Assembly (NCBI GenBank): GCA_013335535.1
Contig: JAAXVL010000002.1
Coordinates: 310,001 to 374,000, forward strand
Source of the DNA: Azonexaceae bacterium
GTDB lineage: Bacteria; Pseudomonadota; Gammaproteobacteria; Burkholderiales; Rhodocyclaceae
Direction of reading: 5' to 3'
Length of the DNA stretch: 64,000 nt
A model generated the notes under the pieces. It worked only from the letters and a program-made list of their open reading frames with translations. It was not told where the DNA came from and did no database searches. Shown in pieces: positions 10,107 through 17,899 of the stretch (its first letter is position 1; every line of letters starts with the position of its first letter). Both the position numbers and the translations under genes were made by a program.

Positions 10107-10265
10107 TTGGCCGGAATTCGACGAATGACCACGCCACCTCTCCGGCCAATCGGAAGGCAGTGTGGTCAAAGGTCTTGCCAAGCAGAAACCGCTTACGCCA
10201 TGGTCGAATGACCAAGTATGTTGACGCAAGCCTCTTCAGGCTGAAGAGAGGCTACTCCCCAATGA
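10107..10265 (-). promoter_or_regulatory. yybP-ykoY manganese riboswitch
   Basis: Read on the minus strand, the leader contains the yybP-ykoY hallmarks in order: GGGGAGTAGCC, a short P2 hairpin (CTCTTCAG/CTGAAGAG), GCGTCAACATACT, then GGCAAGACC of loop L3. The region just before the start codon can form a TTGGCCGG/CCGGCCAA stem (10142-10149 with 10107-10114) that runs into the AAGGAAA ribosome-binding site, a plausible translational on/off switch. This class binds Mn2+ and commonly precedes Mn exporters, matching the GDT1 gene it controls. Confidence 0.93.
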
Positions 10266-10420
10266 CTCGGCGGCATTCTAACGATTGCGTCGTTACCCGT
10301 CTATCACGATAGTTAGTCAAACTCCCCGGCGTTACCAAAGCCCTCCTGAAAACATAAGGGCTTTAGGTAAGCATGCCGACTGCCTAAACATGAAAAATCA
10401 GGCAGGCCGGCGCGGTAGGA

Positions 10421-10807
10421 TTATTGAACAACAAAACGCACGGTCGCCACTTTCTTGCCGGGCAGGTTCACTACTGCAACGGCTTTAGCACCAGCGGCAA
10501 TGCCAAATGTACCTTTGGCCTCAAGCGCTTCTCCGGTGGGCGCCAAGGTGACTTCGGTTTTGTTCGCGCCGCTGAGCAATGTGACCTTGGCGGAAGCATC
10601 TTTCACACTCAACGGTTTGTCGTGGTCACGAATATAGAGTTTGATGGTATCCGGCTTGGCAACCAGTTCGAAGTCGAGGTGATTGGCCTCGACAACGACT
10701 CCACCCTGCAAGCCTTTGTGTTCGTGGGCATGGCTATGGCTGTCAGCGGCAAATGCAGCTCCAGAGAGAGCAAGGGAGACAGCGGTAAACAGTTGAATCA
10801 GCTTCAT
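10421..10807 (-). CDS. Small periplasmic protein of the second HME-RND operon
   Basis: 128-residue exported protein: signal peptide MKLIQLFTAVSLALSGAAFA with an AFA-A cleavage site, then a His-containing stretch (DSHSHAHEHKGLQGG) and a beta-rich domain (HLDFELVAKPDTIKLYIRDHDKP). Similar small domains occur alone or at the N-terminus of Czc-type adaptors, and this one resembles the 191-residue protein of the same operon. It is the last gene, 24 bp after the RND pump. A periplasmic metal-binding accessory role is inferred; I do not recognise a named family. An imperfect AAAGCCCT/AGGGCTTT hairpin lies downstream near 10337-10363. Confidence 0.75.
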   Translation of the reverse strand: MKLIQLFTAVSLALSGAAFAADSHSHAHEHKGLQGGVVVEANHLDFELVAKPDTIKLYIRDHDKPLSVKDASAKVTLLSGANKTEVTLAPTGEALEAKGTFGIAAGAKAVAVVNLPGKKVATVRFVVQ

Positions 10808-10831
10808 GGGGATTCCTTTCAGGAAAAGAGG

Positions 10832-13800
10832 TTAAAAGGCTTCGGCATTGGTTTCGTCGAGCAGGCGCTCGGCATCACGACGACCGAACAACCAGAACAT
10901 GGCCGGGGTCAGGAAGGTGTCGAGCAAGGTCGAACTGACAAGACCAGAGAAAATGACAACCGCAACGGGATTCAGAATTTCTGTGCCTGGACGCTCGGCT
11001 TCAAACAGCAGCGGCGCCAAGGCAAAGGCAGTCACCAGAGCAGTCATCAGCACCGGGCTCAGGCGTTCCATCGAGCCACGCACAATCATGTCCGGCGTGA
11101 AACGCTCGCCCTCGATGCGCATCAGGTTCAGGTAGTGGCTGACCTTCAGAATGCCATTACGCACTGAAATACCGGCTAGCGTGATGAAGCCAACCAGGGC
11201 CGCAACGGATAGCGGCTGCCCCGACAGCCAAAGCCCGACCACCGCCCCAACCAGTGCCAGCGGAATATTGGCCATGATGAGCACCGACAGCGTTGTGGAC
11301 TTGTAGCGGCTATAGAGCACGACGAACATCAGGACCAGCGAGACCAAGGCCAGCATGCTGACCAGTCGACTGGCCTCTTCCTGGGCCTGGAATTGCCCCC
11401 CCAGCGTCACGAAGTACCCTTCGGGCAGCTTAGACTCCGATACCACTTTGCGGATGTCCGCCACCACATCAGATAACGCACGCCCCTGAGCATTGGCTGA
11501 TAACACTATCCGGCGTTTGCCATCATCCCGGCTGATTTGGTTGGGACCGTCGCCATCCTCGATAGTGGCCAACAGGGACAGAGGCACTCTTCCTTTCGGT
11601 GTTTCCAGCAGAATCTGGCCCAATCCATCCAGCGAACGTGCGGTTTCCGGCAGGCGAACAACCAACGCAAATCGACGATTGCCCTCAACGATTTGGGTGA
11701 CCTTCTCGCCTTCGACCAAACTCTGAAGCACCGAGAGAATCTGAGTAACCGGGACGCCGTACTGTGCAGCTGCCGCATGGTTAACATGAATCTTAATTTG
11801 CGGCGCCAACACCTGCTTTTCGATTTCCAGGTCAGCCAGACCAGGAATCCCGGCCAGTTTCGAGCGCAAGGCGTCTGCCTGTCCACGCAAGGTATCCAGG
11901 TCGTCACCAAACAGCTTGATGGCGATTTGCGAGCGTACGCCCGAAAGCATGTGGTCAATCCGGTGCGAAATCGGCTGACCAATGGAAATGGCTGCCGGCA
12001 AATTGACGAGTCGCGCCCGAATGTCCGCCTGAACCTCGGCCACGCTGCGCTTCATCTCTGAGGCGGGAATCAAACCGACGTCCAGTTCGCTGACATGCAC
12101 ACCTTCCGCATGTTCGTCGAGTTCCGCACGCCCACTACGTCGGCCGACGTGGGTCACTTCCGGAACCTGACGAACGAGAACTTCGGCTTGGCGGGCAAGA
12201 ACCGTGGACTCTGCCAGCGTCACGCCAGGATTAAGGCGCATGCCGATGAGGAAAGTGCCCTCATTGAAAGGAGGCAGGAAGGTCGTCGGGAAGAACGGTA
12301 CCGCCACCGCAGCCAATACGACTGCGACCAAGCCAGCAGCCACAGCCGCTTTAGGGCGCTCGAGAATCCGCTCAAGTGATGTCCGGTAGCCTGATTTGAG
12401 CCAGGCCAGCAGACGGGTATCGCCGTGCTCCAGCGACTTCATCCGGGGTAGCAGATAGAAGGCCAGCACAGGCGTCACCGTAACCGAAACGACCAAGGAA
12501 GCCAGAGTCGAGACGATGAAGGCAATACCGAGCGGGACAAACAGACGCCCTTCCATACCAGGTAGAGCGAACAGAGGCAGGAAAACCAGCACGATGATAA
12601 TCGTCGCGTAAAGGATGGCCGAACGGACTTCAACCGTTGCCGCCTTGACCAGTTCCATAGGGTGCAGCCGGTGTTGTGGATGCTTTTCCCGGTCGACTTT
12701 CAGGCGTCGCAGGACGTTCTCAATCCCGACCACAGCGTCGTCGACCAGCCCACCGATGGCAATGGCGAGGCCCCCCAGCGTCATCGTATTGATGGACATT
12801 CCGAAGTAGTGGAAGACCAAGGCTGTGATGAAGATAGATACGGGTATCGCCGTCAGGGCAATGATGGTCGGACGCAGGGTGCCGAGGAAGGCAAACAGGA
12901 TGACGGCGACAAACACCGAAGCGCCAATCAGCTTGCCTTGCAGGGTTGAAATCGAGGATTCGATGAAACTCGCCTGCCGGAAAGTGACACGCGGTTCTTC
13001 CATGCCGGGCGGCAGGGTTTTCTTGAGGTCTTCCAGAGCAGACTCAATCTTTCGCGTCAGGTTGATGGTATCCGCCGTCGGTTGCTTCTGAATGCCCAGA
13101 ATCACGGCCGGTTTGCCCTCGAAACCGGCATCGCCCCGCTTGATGGCCGGGGCAAACGTAACCTCGGCAATCTGGCGCAGCAGAATCGACTGACCATTCC
13201 TGGCGGTCAGCGCCAGGTTCATCAGGTCGTCCAGCCGCGAGGTGCGCCCAATGTTGCGGATGAGGTATTCACGGCTGTTCAGCTCCAGGAAGCCGCCAGA
13301 GGTGTTCGACGAGAAACCTTTCAGCGCATTCTCCAGTTGGTCATGCGTAATGCCCAATTCGGCCATGCGGACAGTGCTGGGTTGGACCTGGAACTGGCGC
13401 ACCTCGCCACCGATGGGAATCACTTGGGCAACGCCTGAGATAGCCATAAAGCGTGGACGCAGCACCCAGTCGGCGTACTCTCGAACGGCCATGGGCGACA
13501 TTTTCTGGATGTCGATGGGAATGGCGACTTGCATGATTTCGCCCATCACTGAACTTATGGGCCCCATGCGCGGCACCACATTACTTGGTAGCTCCTGCTC
13601 CATCGAGGACAGCCGCTCTGACACCATCTGGCGGGCCCGGTAGATGTCCGTGCTCCAGTCAAAGGTGACGTAGATGAACGACAGGCCGGCACTGGAAACC
13701 GAACGCACGCTATCCACCCCGGGCAGGCCATTCATCGTTGTTTCCAGGGGGAACGAGATAAGCTGCTCAACTTCTTCGGCCGCCATGCCGCCGGATTCGG

Positions 13801-13951
13801 TCATGATGGTGACCGTTGGTCGGTTCAGGTCAGGAAAGACGTCAACGGGGGTTCGGGAGAGCGTGAACGCCCCATAGGCGACCAACACGAGACTGGCGAT
13901 GAGCACCAGCAGCCGGTTGGCCATGCTGTTATCGAGTAGCCACTTGAACAT
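10832..13951 (-). CDS. CzcA-family HME-RND heavy-metal efflux pump, substrate unassigned
   Basis: Second RND pump, 1039 residues. The N-terminal helix and RTPVDVFPDLNRPTV are those of heavy-metal RND proteins. Helix IV reads AIGGLVDDAVVGIEN, which is neither the DFG..DGA pattern of Co/Zn/Cd (Czc) pumps nor the GAMxDAA pattern of Cu/Ag pumps, so naming it CzcA would over-claim the substrate. The Cus methionine triad is not apparent. It follows its adaptor by 12 bp in a reverse operon of OMF, small protein, adaptor and pump. Divalent or other metal export is inferred from family and neighbours. Confidence 0.9.
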   Translation of the reverse strand: MFKWLLDNSMANRLLVLIASLVLVAYGAFTLSRTPVDVFPDLNRPTVTIMTESGGMAAEEVEQLISFPLETTMNGLPGVDSVRSVSSAGLSFIYVTFDWSTDIYRARQMVSERLSSMEQELPSNVVPRMGPISSVMGEIMQVAIPIDIQKMSPMAVREYADWVLRPRFMAISGVAQVIPIGGEVRQFQVQPSTVRMAELGITHDQLENALKGFSSNTSGGFLELNSREYLIRNIGRTSRLDDLMNLALTARNGQSILLRQIAEVTFAPAIKRGDAGFEGKPAVILGIQKQPTADTINLTRKIESALEDLKKTLPPGMEEPRVTFRQASFIESSISTLQGKLIGASVFVAVILFAFLGTLRPTIIALTAIPVSIFITALVFHYFGMSINTMTLGGLAIAIGGLVDDAVVGIENVLRRLKVDREKHPQHRLHPMELVKAATVEVRSAILYATIIIVLVFLPLFALPGMEGRLFVPLGIAFIVSTLASLVVSVTVTPVLAFYLLPRMKSLEHGDTRLLAWLKSGYRTSLERILERPKAAVAAGLVAVVLAAVAVPFFPTTFLPPFNEGTFLIGMRLNPGVTLAESTVLARQAEVLVRQVPEVTHVGRRSGRAELDEHAEGVHVSELDVGLIPASEMKRSVAEVQADIRARLVNLPAAISIGQPISHRIDHMLSGVRSQIAIKLFGDDLDTLRGQADALRSKLAGIPGLADLEIEKQVLAPQIKIHVNHAAAAQYGVPVTQILSVLQSLVEGEKVTQIVEGNRRFALVVRLPETARSLDGLGQILLETPKGRVPLSLLATIEDGDGPNQISRDDGKRRIVLSANAQGRALSDVVADIRKVVSESKLPEGYFVTLGGQFQAQEEASRLVSMLALVSLVLMFVVLYSRYKSTTLSVLIMANIPLALVGAVVGLWLSGQPLSVAALVGFITLAGISVRNGILKVSHYLNLMRIEGERFTPDMIVRGSMERLSPVLMTALVTAFALAPLLFEAERPGTEILNPVAVVIFSGLVSSTLLDTFLTPAMFWLFGRRDAERLLDETNAEAF

Positions 13952-13963
13952 ATGCGCTACTCC

Positions 13964-15091
13964 TCAGCGGACCTGATTGATGAACGAGGCACCCTGCGTC
14001 GCCACCCGCTCGCCGGCCTTGATGCCGGAGGTGATGGTCACTGAGGTGCCGTCCAGGGGGTCATAGGTGACGAGACGCGGCTCGAACACCTCCGGTGCCT
14101 CCTTGACCCAGACAATGGCTTGGTTCGCCGGATTCTTGAGCACCGAACCGAGCGGAACCTGTAGTCCCTTGATGCGTTGAGCGGTCTGGGCAAAAACCTT
14201 AACCGGCTGACCAACGGCCAGCTTTGCTAAGGCATCCGACTGGCCGGCGAAGGTCATCGGCAAAGCCTGGTCGCGCAGGCTCTTGGCAACCCCCAGAAGC
14301 TTGAGGTCGATACGTTCAGAACCGATAGCGACGGCGGCATTGGCAATACTTTGGGCTTGGACAGCATCGTAAGCCAGTGCCTCAATCTGGAGGCGCGACG
14401 GGTCAACCACCTCAAAGACCAGCTCCCGGGCTTCCAGTACCTGACCGGCCACTGCATTGGCCGAGGCAATAACGCCGGAAACTGGCGCCACCAACGCGTC
14501 CCGATTGGAGAGGCCGGCACCGACCGCTTGCAGTCGGCCAGTCAAGCTGGCTAGCTCGCTCTCCGCGGCTTCAATATCCTTGCGTGGCACCGTATCCGAG
14601 AGCTCTTTGAGGCGTGCCAGACGTTTTTCTGCAAGGGAGCGAGCCGCCTGCAACTCTGCCTGTTGAGCTACTTGATTCGAGCGCTCAATGGCGCCTGAGG
14701 TCGGAACTACGTAGGCCAGAACGTCCCCTTTGCGGACGCGTTGTCCGAGCACCGGAAGCCCTTGCGGCCCGGCCGCAAGCCGACCGGCCAAAGCCGCCTG
14801 GACCTTGCCACCTGCGTTAGGGTCCATCATCACTTTGCCGGCCAGTTCAAAGACCTTCGGCTGTTCGGACTCGGTCACGGTCAGTGTGCGAATGGCCAAC
14901 TGATGCTGGGCTGGTTTCGGTAGGAACACGCGACCATCTGGCTGACGTTTGGGGCCATTGCTAGTCACTGCGGCCGGTGCATCACCATGGTCATGGCCAT
15001 CACCTGCGTAGGCCGCGTTGCCGGAGAGAGCCAACAACATGGCCACTAGGGAAAGACTGACAGCGGGCTTCAGGTTGCGATAGGCGTTCAT
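13964..15091 (-). CDS. CzcB-like RND periplasmic adaptor
   Basis: Membrane-fusion protein, 375 residues, with signal peptide and AYAGDGHDHGDAPAA immediately after it. The barrel-sandwich/hairpin region is visible (LPVLGQRVRKGDVLAYV, coiled-coil QVAQQAELQAARSLAEKRLARLKEL), then a beta-barrel domain and a short C-terminal domain ending GERVATQGASFINQVR. It lacks the CusB metal segment and CusF tail of the first adaptor. Its ATG overlaps the stop of the preceding 191-residue gene (ATGA), and the pump starts 12 bp downstream. The shared GDGHDHG motif with its neighbour suggests related periplasmic metal handling. Confidence 0.88.
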   Translation of the reverse strand: MNAYRNLKPAVSLSLVAMLLALSGNAAYAGDGHDHGDAPAAVTSNGPKRQPDGRVFLPKPAQHQLAIRTLTVTESEQPKVFELAGKVMMDPNAGGKVQAALAGRLAAGPQGLPVLGQRVRKGDVLAYVVPTSGAIERSNQVAQQAELQAARSLAEKRLARLKELSDTVPRKDIEAAESELASLTGRLQAVGAGLSNRDALVAPVSGVIASANAVAGQVLEARELVFEVVDPSRLQIEALAYDAVQAQSIANAAVAIGSERIDLKLLGVAKSLRDQALPMTFAGQSDALAKLAVGQPVKVFAQTAQRIKGLQVPLGSVLKNPANQAIVWVKEAPEVFEPRLVTYDPLDGTSVTITSGIKAGERVATQGASFINQVR

Positions 15092-15663
15092 GCTGCACCT
15101 CCCAACTGACGTGCGCGCTTAACGCGAATGAAGCCAGCTACGGCCAGCAATAGGGCGGCGCCACCGGCCAAGGGTTTCCAGGGAATGCCGGCCTTGCTGT
15201 CTTCCGCGTGATTTTCAGGGTGGATGGCCAACTCGCTGGCCAGGAGGTCCGAGTCGTTACCGGCCACGACGGTCGCCGTGATGGTGATTTCTCCCGATTC
15301 TGGTTTCGTGTCGAGCGTAGCCTCGAATTCGCCTTCACCCACGCTGCTGACCGGGACAGCCTTGCCGCCAAGTTCAAGCTCGAGCTTCGCATCCTTGGCC
15401 GGGCTGTTATCGGCAGCACGGTCCAGATAAAGCGATAGCTTCCTGTCGTTCAGGATGCCAACCAGCTCGTAGGTTTCCGAGATAGCAGTGAAGCGTGGCA
15501 ATGCCGCACCGCTGGCAGCTGCCGGTGCTTCGCCATGGTCGTGGCCATCACCCGCATAGGTGGGCAGGCTAAAGGCGCACAAGAGGAGGACTCCCGCCAG
15601 CGCCTTGTTCAGTTGGGTCATGTTCATGGTGGTTCTCAATTGGAATTTGTTCAGTGGGCTCAT
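15088..15663 (-). CDS. Periplasmic/membrane-anchored accessory protein of the RND operon
   Basis: 191 residues from ATG 15663, which overlaps the stop of the OMF gene as ATGA. An internal ATG at 15627 (MNMTQLNKALAG) would give a more standard signal peptide ending TYAG and is a good alternative. After cleavage comes GDGHDHGEAPAA, the same motif as in the adjacent adaptor, a beta-rich domain (YELVGILNDRKLSLYLDRA), and a C-terminal transmembrane helix (GGAALLLAVAGFIRVKRAR). Such domains are often fused to CzcB N-termini; here it is a separate protein. Function is unproven; a metal-binding helper of the pump is inferred. Confidence 0.78.
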   Translation of the reverse strand: MSPLNKFQLRTTMNMTQLNKALAGVLLLCAFSLPTYAGDGHDHGEAPAAASGAALPRFTAISETYELVGILNDRKLSLYLDRAADNSPAKDAKLELELGGKAVPVSSVGEGEFEATLDTKPESGEITITATVVAGNDSDLLASELAIHPENHAEDSKAGIPWKPLAGGAALLLAVAGFIRVKRARQLGGAA

Positions 15664-16991
15664 TCGGGGAGCAATCCCAGGGATTGGCGAAGGGCCGAAA
15701 TCCCGGCGGCAACGTCGATACGTGCCCGGGTCAGTTGCCGTCCGGCCTCAGTGGCTTCAAGTTCAATACGTAGTCGGGTCGGCAGGTCGGTCTCGCCCAA
15801 ACGGAATGACTTTTCGAAGAAGCTCTGGGATTCCTGGGCAAAGCGAGCACGTTTTTCTGCGGCGCTAAGGCGGCTCTGGGCAGCCAGGACCTGGGCTCGG
15901 GCCGACTCGATGCCGGAGATGATGCGCGTTCGCTCCAATTCAGCAGACGATTCGGCATCCAGTGCTTCGGCTCGGGCAGTGGCGCGCCGTGCCTCGGCAC
16001 GAGGGCCGGCGCCAAAGGGAAAGCGGATACCAAGGGTGTAGGTCTGGTCGGTATCGGCGCCAGCCTGGGCGCGCGTATGCGTCGTGGCAATCAGGATTTC
16101 AGGATTCGCCCGCGTCCGCACACTCGCCAGTTCCGCAGCACGCCAAGCCACAGTTGCCCGGTCCAGCAATTCGACCAAGGCGGGATGGGTTGCCGGCTCA
16201 TTTAGGGCTTTCGCGTCCGGCATCGGCTCAAGGGCGATGGCTTGCGTATGAGGGGGCAGTAACGCCTGGCCGATTAGGCTGCGCATTGCATTGAGCGCAA
16301 TAGCACGGTTACCTTGCGCCTCGGCCATCCCGGCTTCAGCCTGGGCCAGCAGCCCGTTGGCCTGATGCTGGTCCGCCCGGGAAAGGTCGCCGGCCTTGAA
16401 GCGCCGGGTAACATCATCCGCGAGCTTCTGAGCGTTGGCTTGGCGTTCCGTGGCCAACGCCAATTCGCCTTCGGCACGGTAGTAGTTCCACCACCGCTCA
16501 CGAACGACTTCAGTCACTCGCAGTTTGGCACCCAGGAACCGACTATCCAGGGCCTTGGCTGTTGCCTCGGCGAGGTCGCCAGAACGGCTACGTTCGCCAG
16601 GTAACCACATGGGAATGGCCACGCCGATTTCGTATTCGCGGCTGCCGTTGTTGGAGCCCATCTTGTCCGATTTGCCCTGAAGCTCCAGGGCGGCGGGTTC
16701 GACTGTCCAACTGGAGGCTGCGGCACGTGCTGCGTTAACCGCCTCCTGACGAACGGATTGAGAGCGCGCCTCCGGCTGGCGACTCCAGGCAAGCTCAAAG
16801 GCTTCCTTGAGCGACAGCGGTGCTTTTTCTGTCTGAGCCGTTTCTGGTGACGGCTGCCTGACTATGGTCGGAGCCTGCGCCCAGGCAGTCGGCGTAAGCG
16901 CTAGCCAGGATGAAACGAGGGCTGGCAGTAGCCTATTAAGCCAGGATGAAACGAGGGCTGGCAGTAGCCTATTAAGTTTGTTTCGGTACAT
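15660..16991 (-). CDS. CzcC/TolC-family outer-membrane efflux factor
   Basis: 443-residue outer-membrane channel with two OEP repeats (ERQANAQKLADDVTRRFKAG; ESSAELERTRIISGIESARA). It is the first structural gene of the second RND operon and overlaps the next gene by ATGA. The signal peptide is unusual: NRLLPALVSSWL occurs twice in a row because of a perfect 36-bp tandem duplication (16903-16974), nearly doubling the hydrophobic stretch before the TAWA-Q cleavage site. Family assignment is secure; whether the duplicated leader still exports well is unknown. Confidence 0.9.
   Translation of the reverse strand: MYRNKLNRLLPALVSSWLNRLLPALVSSWLALTPTAWAQAPTIVRQPSPETAQTEKAPLSLKEAFELAWSRQPEARSQSVRQEAVNAARAAASSWTVEPAALELQGKSDKMGSNNGSREYEIGVAIPMWLPGERSRSGDLAEATAKALDSRFLGAKLRVTEVVRERWWNYYRAEGELALATERQANAQKLADDVTRRFKAGDLSRADQHQANGLLAQAEAGMAEAQGNRAIALNAMRSLIGQALLPPHTQAIALEPMPDAKALNEPATHPALVELLDRATVAWRAAELASVRTRANPEILIATTHTRAQAGADTDQTYTLGIRFPFGAGPRAEARRATARAEALDAESSAELERTRIISGIESARAQVLAAQSRLSAAEKRARFAQESQSFFEKSFRLGETDLPTRLRIELEATEAGRQLTRARIDVAAGISALRQSLGLLPE
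16903..16974. repeat. Perfect 36-bp tandem duplication in OMF signal peptide
   Basis: Two identical adjacent 36-bp units (16903-16938 and 16939-16974), starting AGCCAGGATGAAACG. The unit is a multiple of three, so the reading frame is kept and 12 residues are duplicated. Exact identity suggests a recent slippage or recombination event, or an assembly artefact. Confidence 0.97.
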
Positions 16992-17121
16992 CCGATTCTT
17001 CTCCAGTAAAACATTGGGGATGGAATCGGCGAGGAGCCGTCTCTGAAGACCACGCGCAAGGACGTAGTTACGCCTAGTGGGCGTTCAGTCGGAATGAGGG
17101 GTGCCTAAACCCGCCTCGCCG

Positions 17122-17475
17122 TTAGGCGAAGGCGTGCCAGTTGGGGCGTTCTGGCTGAGTCTGAGGTGGCGTGGGAAGGGCGAAGTTCGGTGTTGTCACC
17201 GACACAGTAGCCAATGTCAGCGGTTCTCTACGCTGGATGTCGCTGTACAAGGCACCGCAGAATGCATGGCATGCTTGGCAATCATTATCGCCCATGCCTG
17301 GTAGCTGATTGTCAGTGTTGTCTGACGAATCGCCCGCACCATGATGCTCATGTGTGTGATGGCCAATATGGAAGGTTGCGGGTGTTTTCTCGTGCTCGCA
17401 ATACGGCGCCGCCGCAGCCCAAACGGCTTGCAGCGGAAACAGCACCAGGAAGAAGATGGCAATCCAGCGACGCAT
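17122..17475 (-). CDS. czcI: CzcI-like exported metal-resistance protein
   Basis: 117 residues. Typical CzcI layout: short signal peptide (MRRWIAIFFLVLFPLQAVWAAAAPYC), then a His/Cys-rich mature part (CEHEKTPATFHIGHHTHEHHG, DNDCQACHAFCGALY). CzcI is the small periplasmic protein preceding czcCBA in many Czc operons and is linked to their regulation. Here it precedes the second RND operon in the same orientation, with about 130 bp before the OMF gene. The cysteine/histidine content supports metal binding; exact function in the family is not well settled. Confidence 0.8.
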   Translation of the reverse strand: MRRWIAIFFLVLFPLQAVWAAAAPYCEHEKTPATFHIGHHTHEHHGAGDSSDNTDNQLPGMGDNDCQACHAFCGALYSDIQRREPLTLATVSVTTPNFALPTPPQTQPERPNWHAFA

Positions 17476-17541
17476 AAGTCTGGAGTATAGCGTATGGCGT
17501 TTTATATCTTGCTTAAGGGCAGATTATTGTGGCGAGGGTCA

Positions 17542-17874
17542 CTAGGACGTTTCCGGCTGCAAGGCGATGACTGTCATGCCGACCAAGGCAATTGCTGCTC
17601 CCAGTATGTCCCAGCGGGTCAAGGAAATGCCGTCGACAACGCGTAACCATGCCAAGGCAACCACGATGTACATGCCACCGTAGGCAGCATAGGTTCTGCC
17701 TGCGGCAGTCGGATGCAAGGTCAATAGCCAGGCGAACGCCGCCAACGAAAGCGCTGCCGGTATCAGCAAGAGCGCAGTCTTCCCCTGTTTAAGAACAAGC
17801 CAAGGCAAATAGCAGCCCACGATTTCGGCAACTGCCGTGACAGCGAAGAGCAACGCGAGACGAAAAATATCCAC
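17542..17874 (-). CDS. YnfA/UPF0060 family small membrane protein
   Basis: 110 residues with four predicted membrane helices. The sequence fits the UPF0060/YnfA family well ([52 protein letters not shown]). These are small-multidrug-resistance-like proteins often found beside metal-resistance genes. It lies between czcI and cadA in the same direction; its own role is unknown, and a small transporter function is inferred from family similarity to SMR proteins. Confidence 0.88.
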   Translation of the reverse strand: MDIFRLALLFAVTAVAEIVGCYLPWLVLKQGKTALLLIPAALSLAAFAWLLTLHPTAAGRTYAAYGGMYIVVALAWLRVVDGISLTRWDILGAAIALVGMTVIALQPETS

Positions 17875-17899
17875 TTTTCGAAGTCCAATCAGAAAACGG

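Noticed and set aside
10337-10363. AAAGCCCT/AGGGCTTT hairpin as terminator of the second RND operon
   Set aside because: The stem is acceptable, but the loop is long and there is no T tract on the minus strand; evidence is too weak for a feature.
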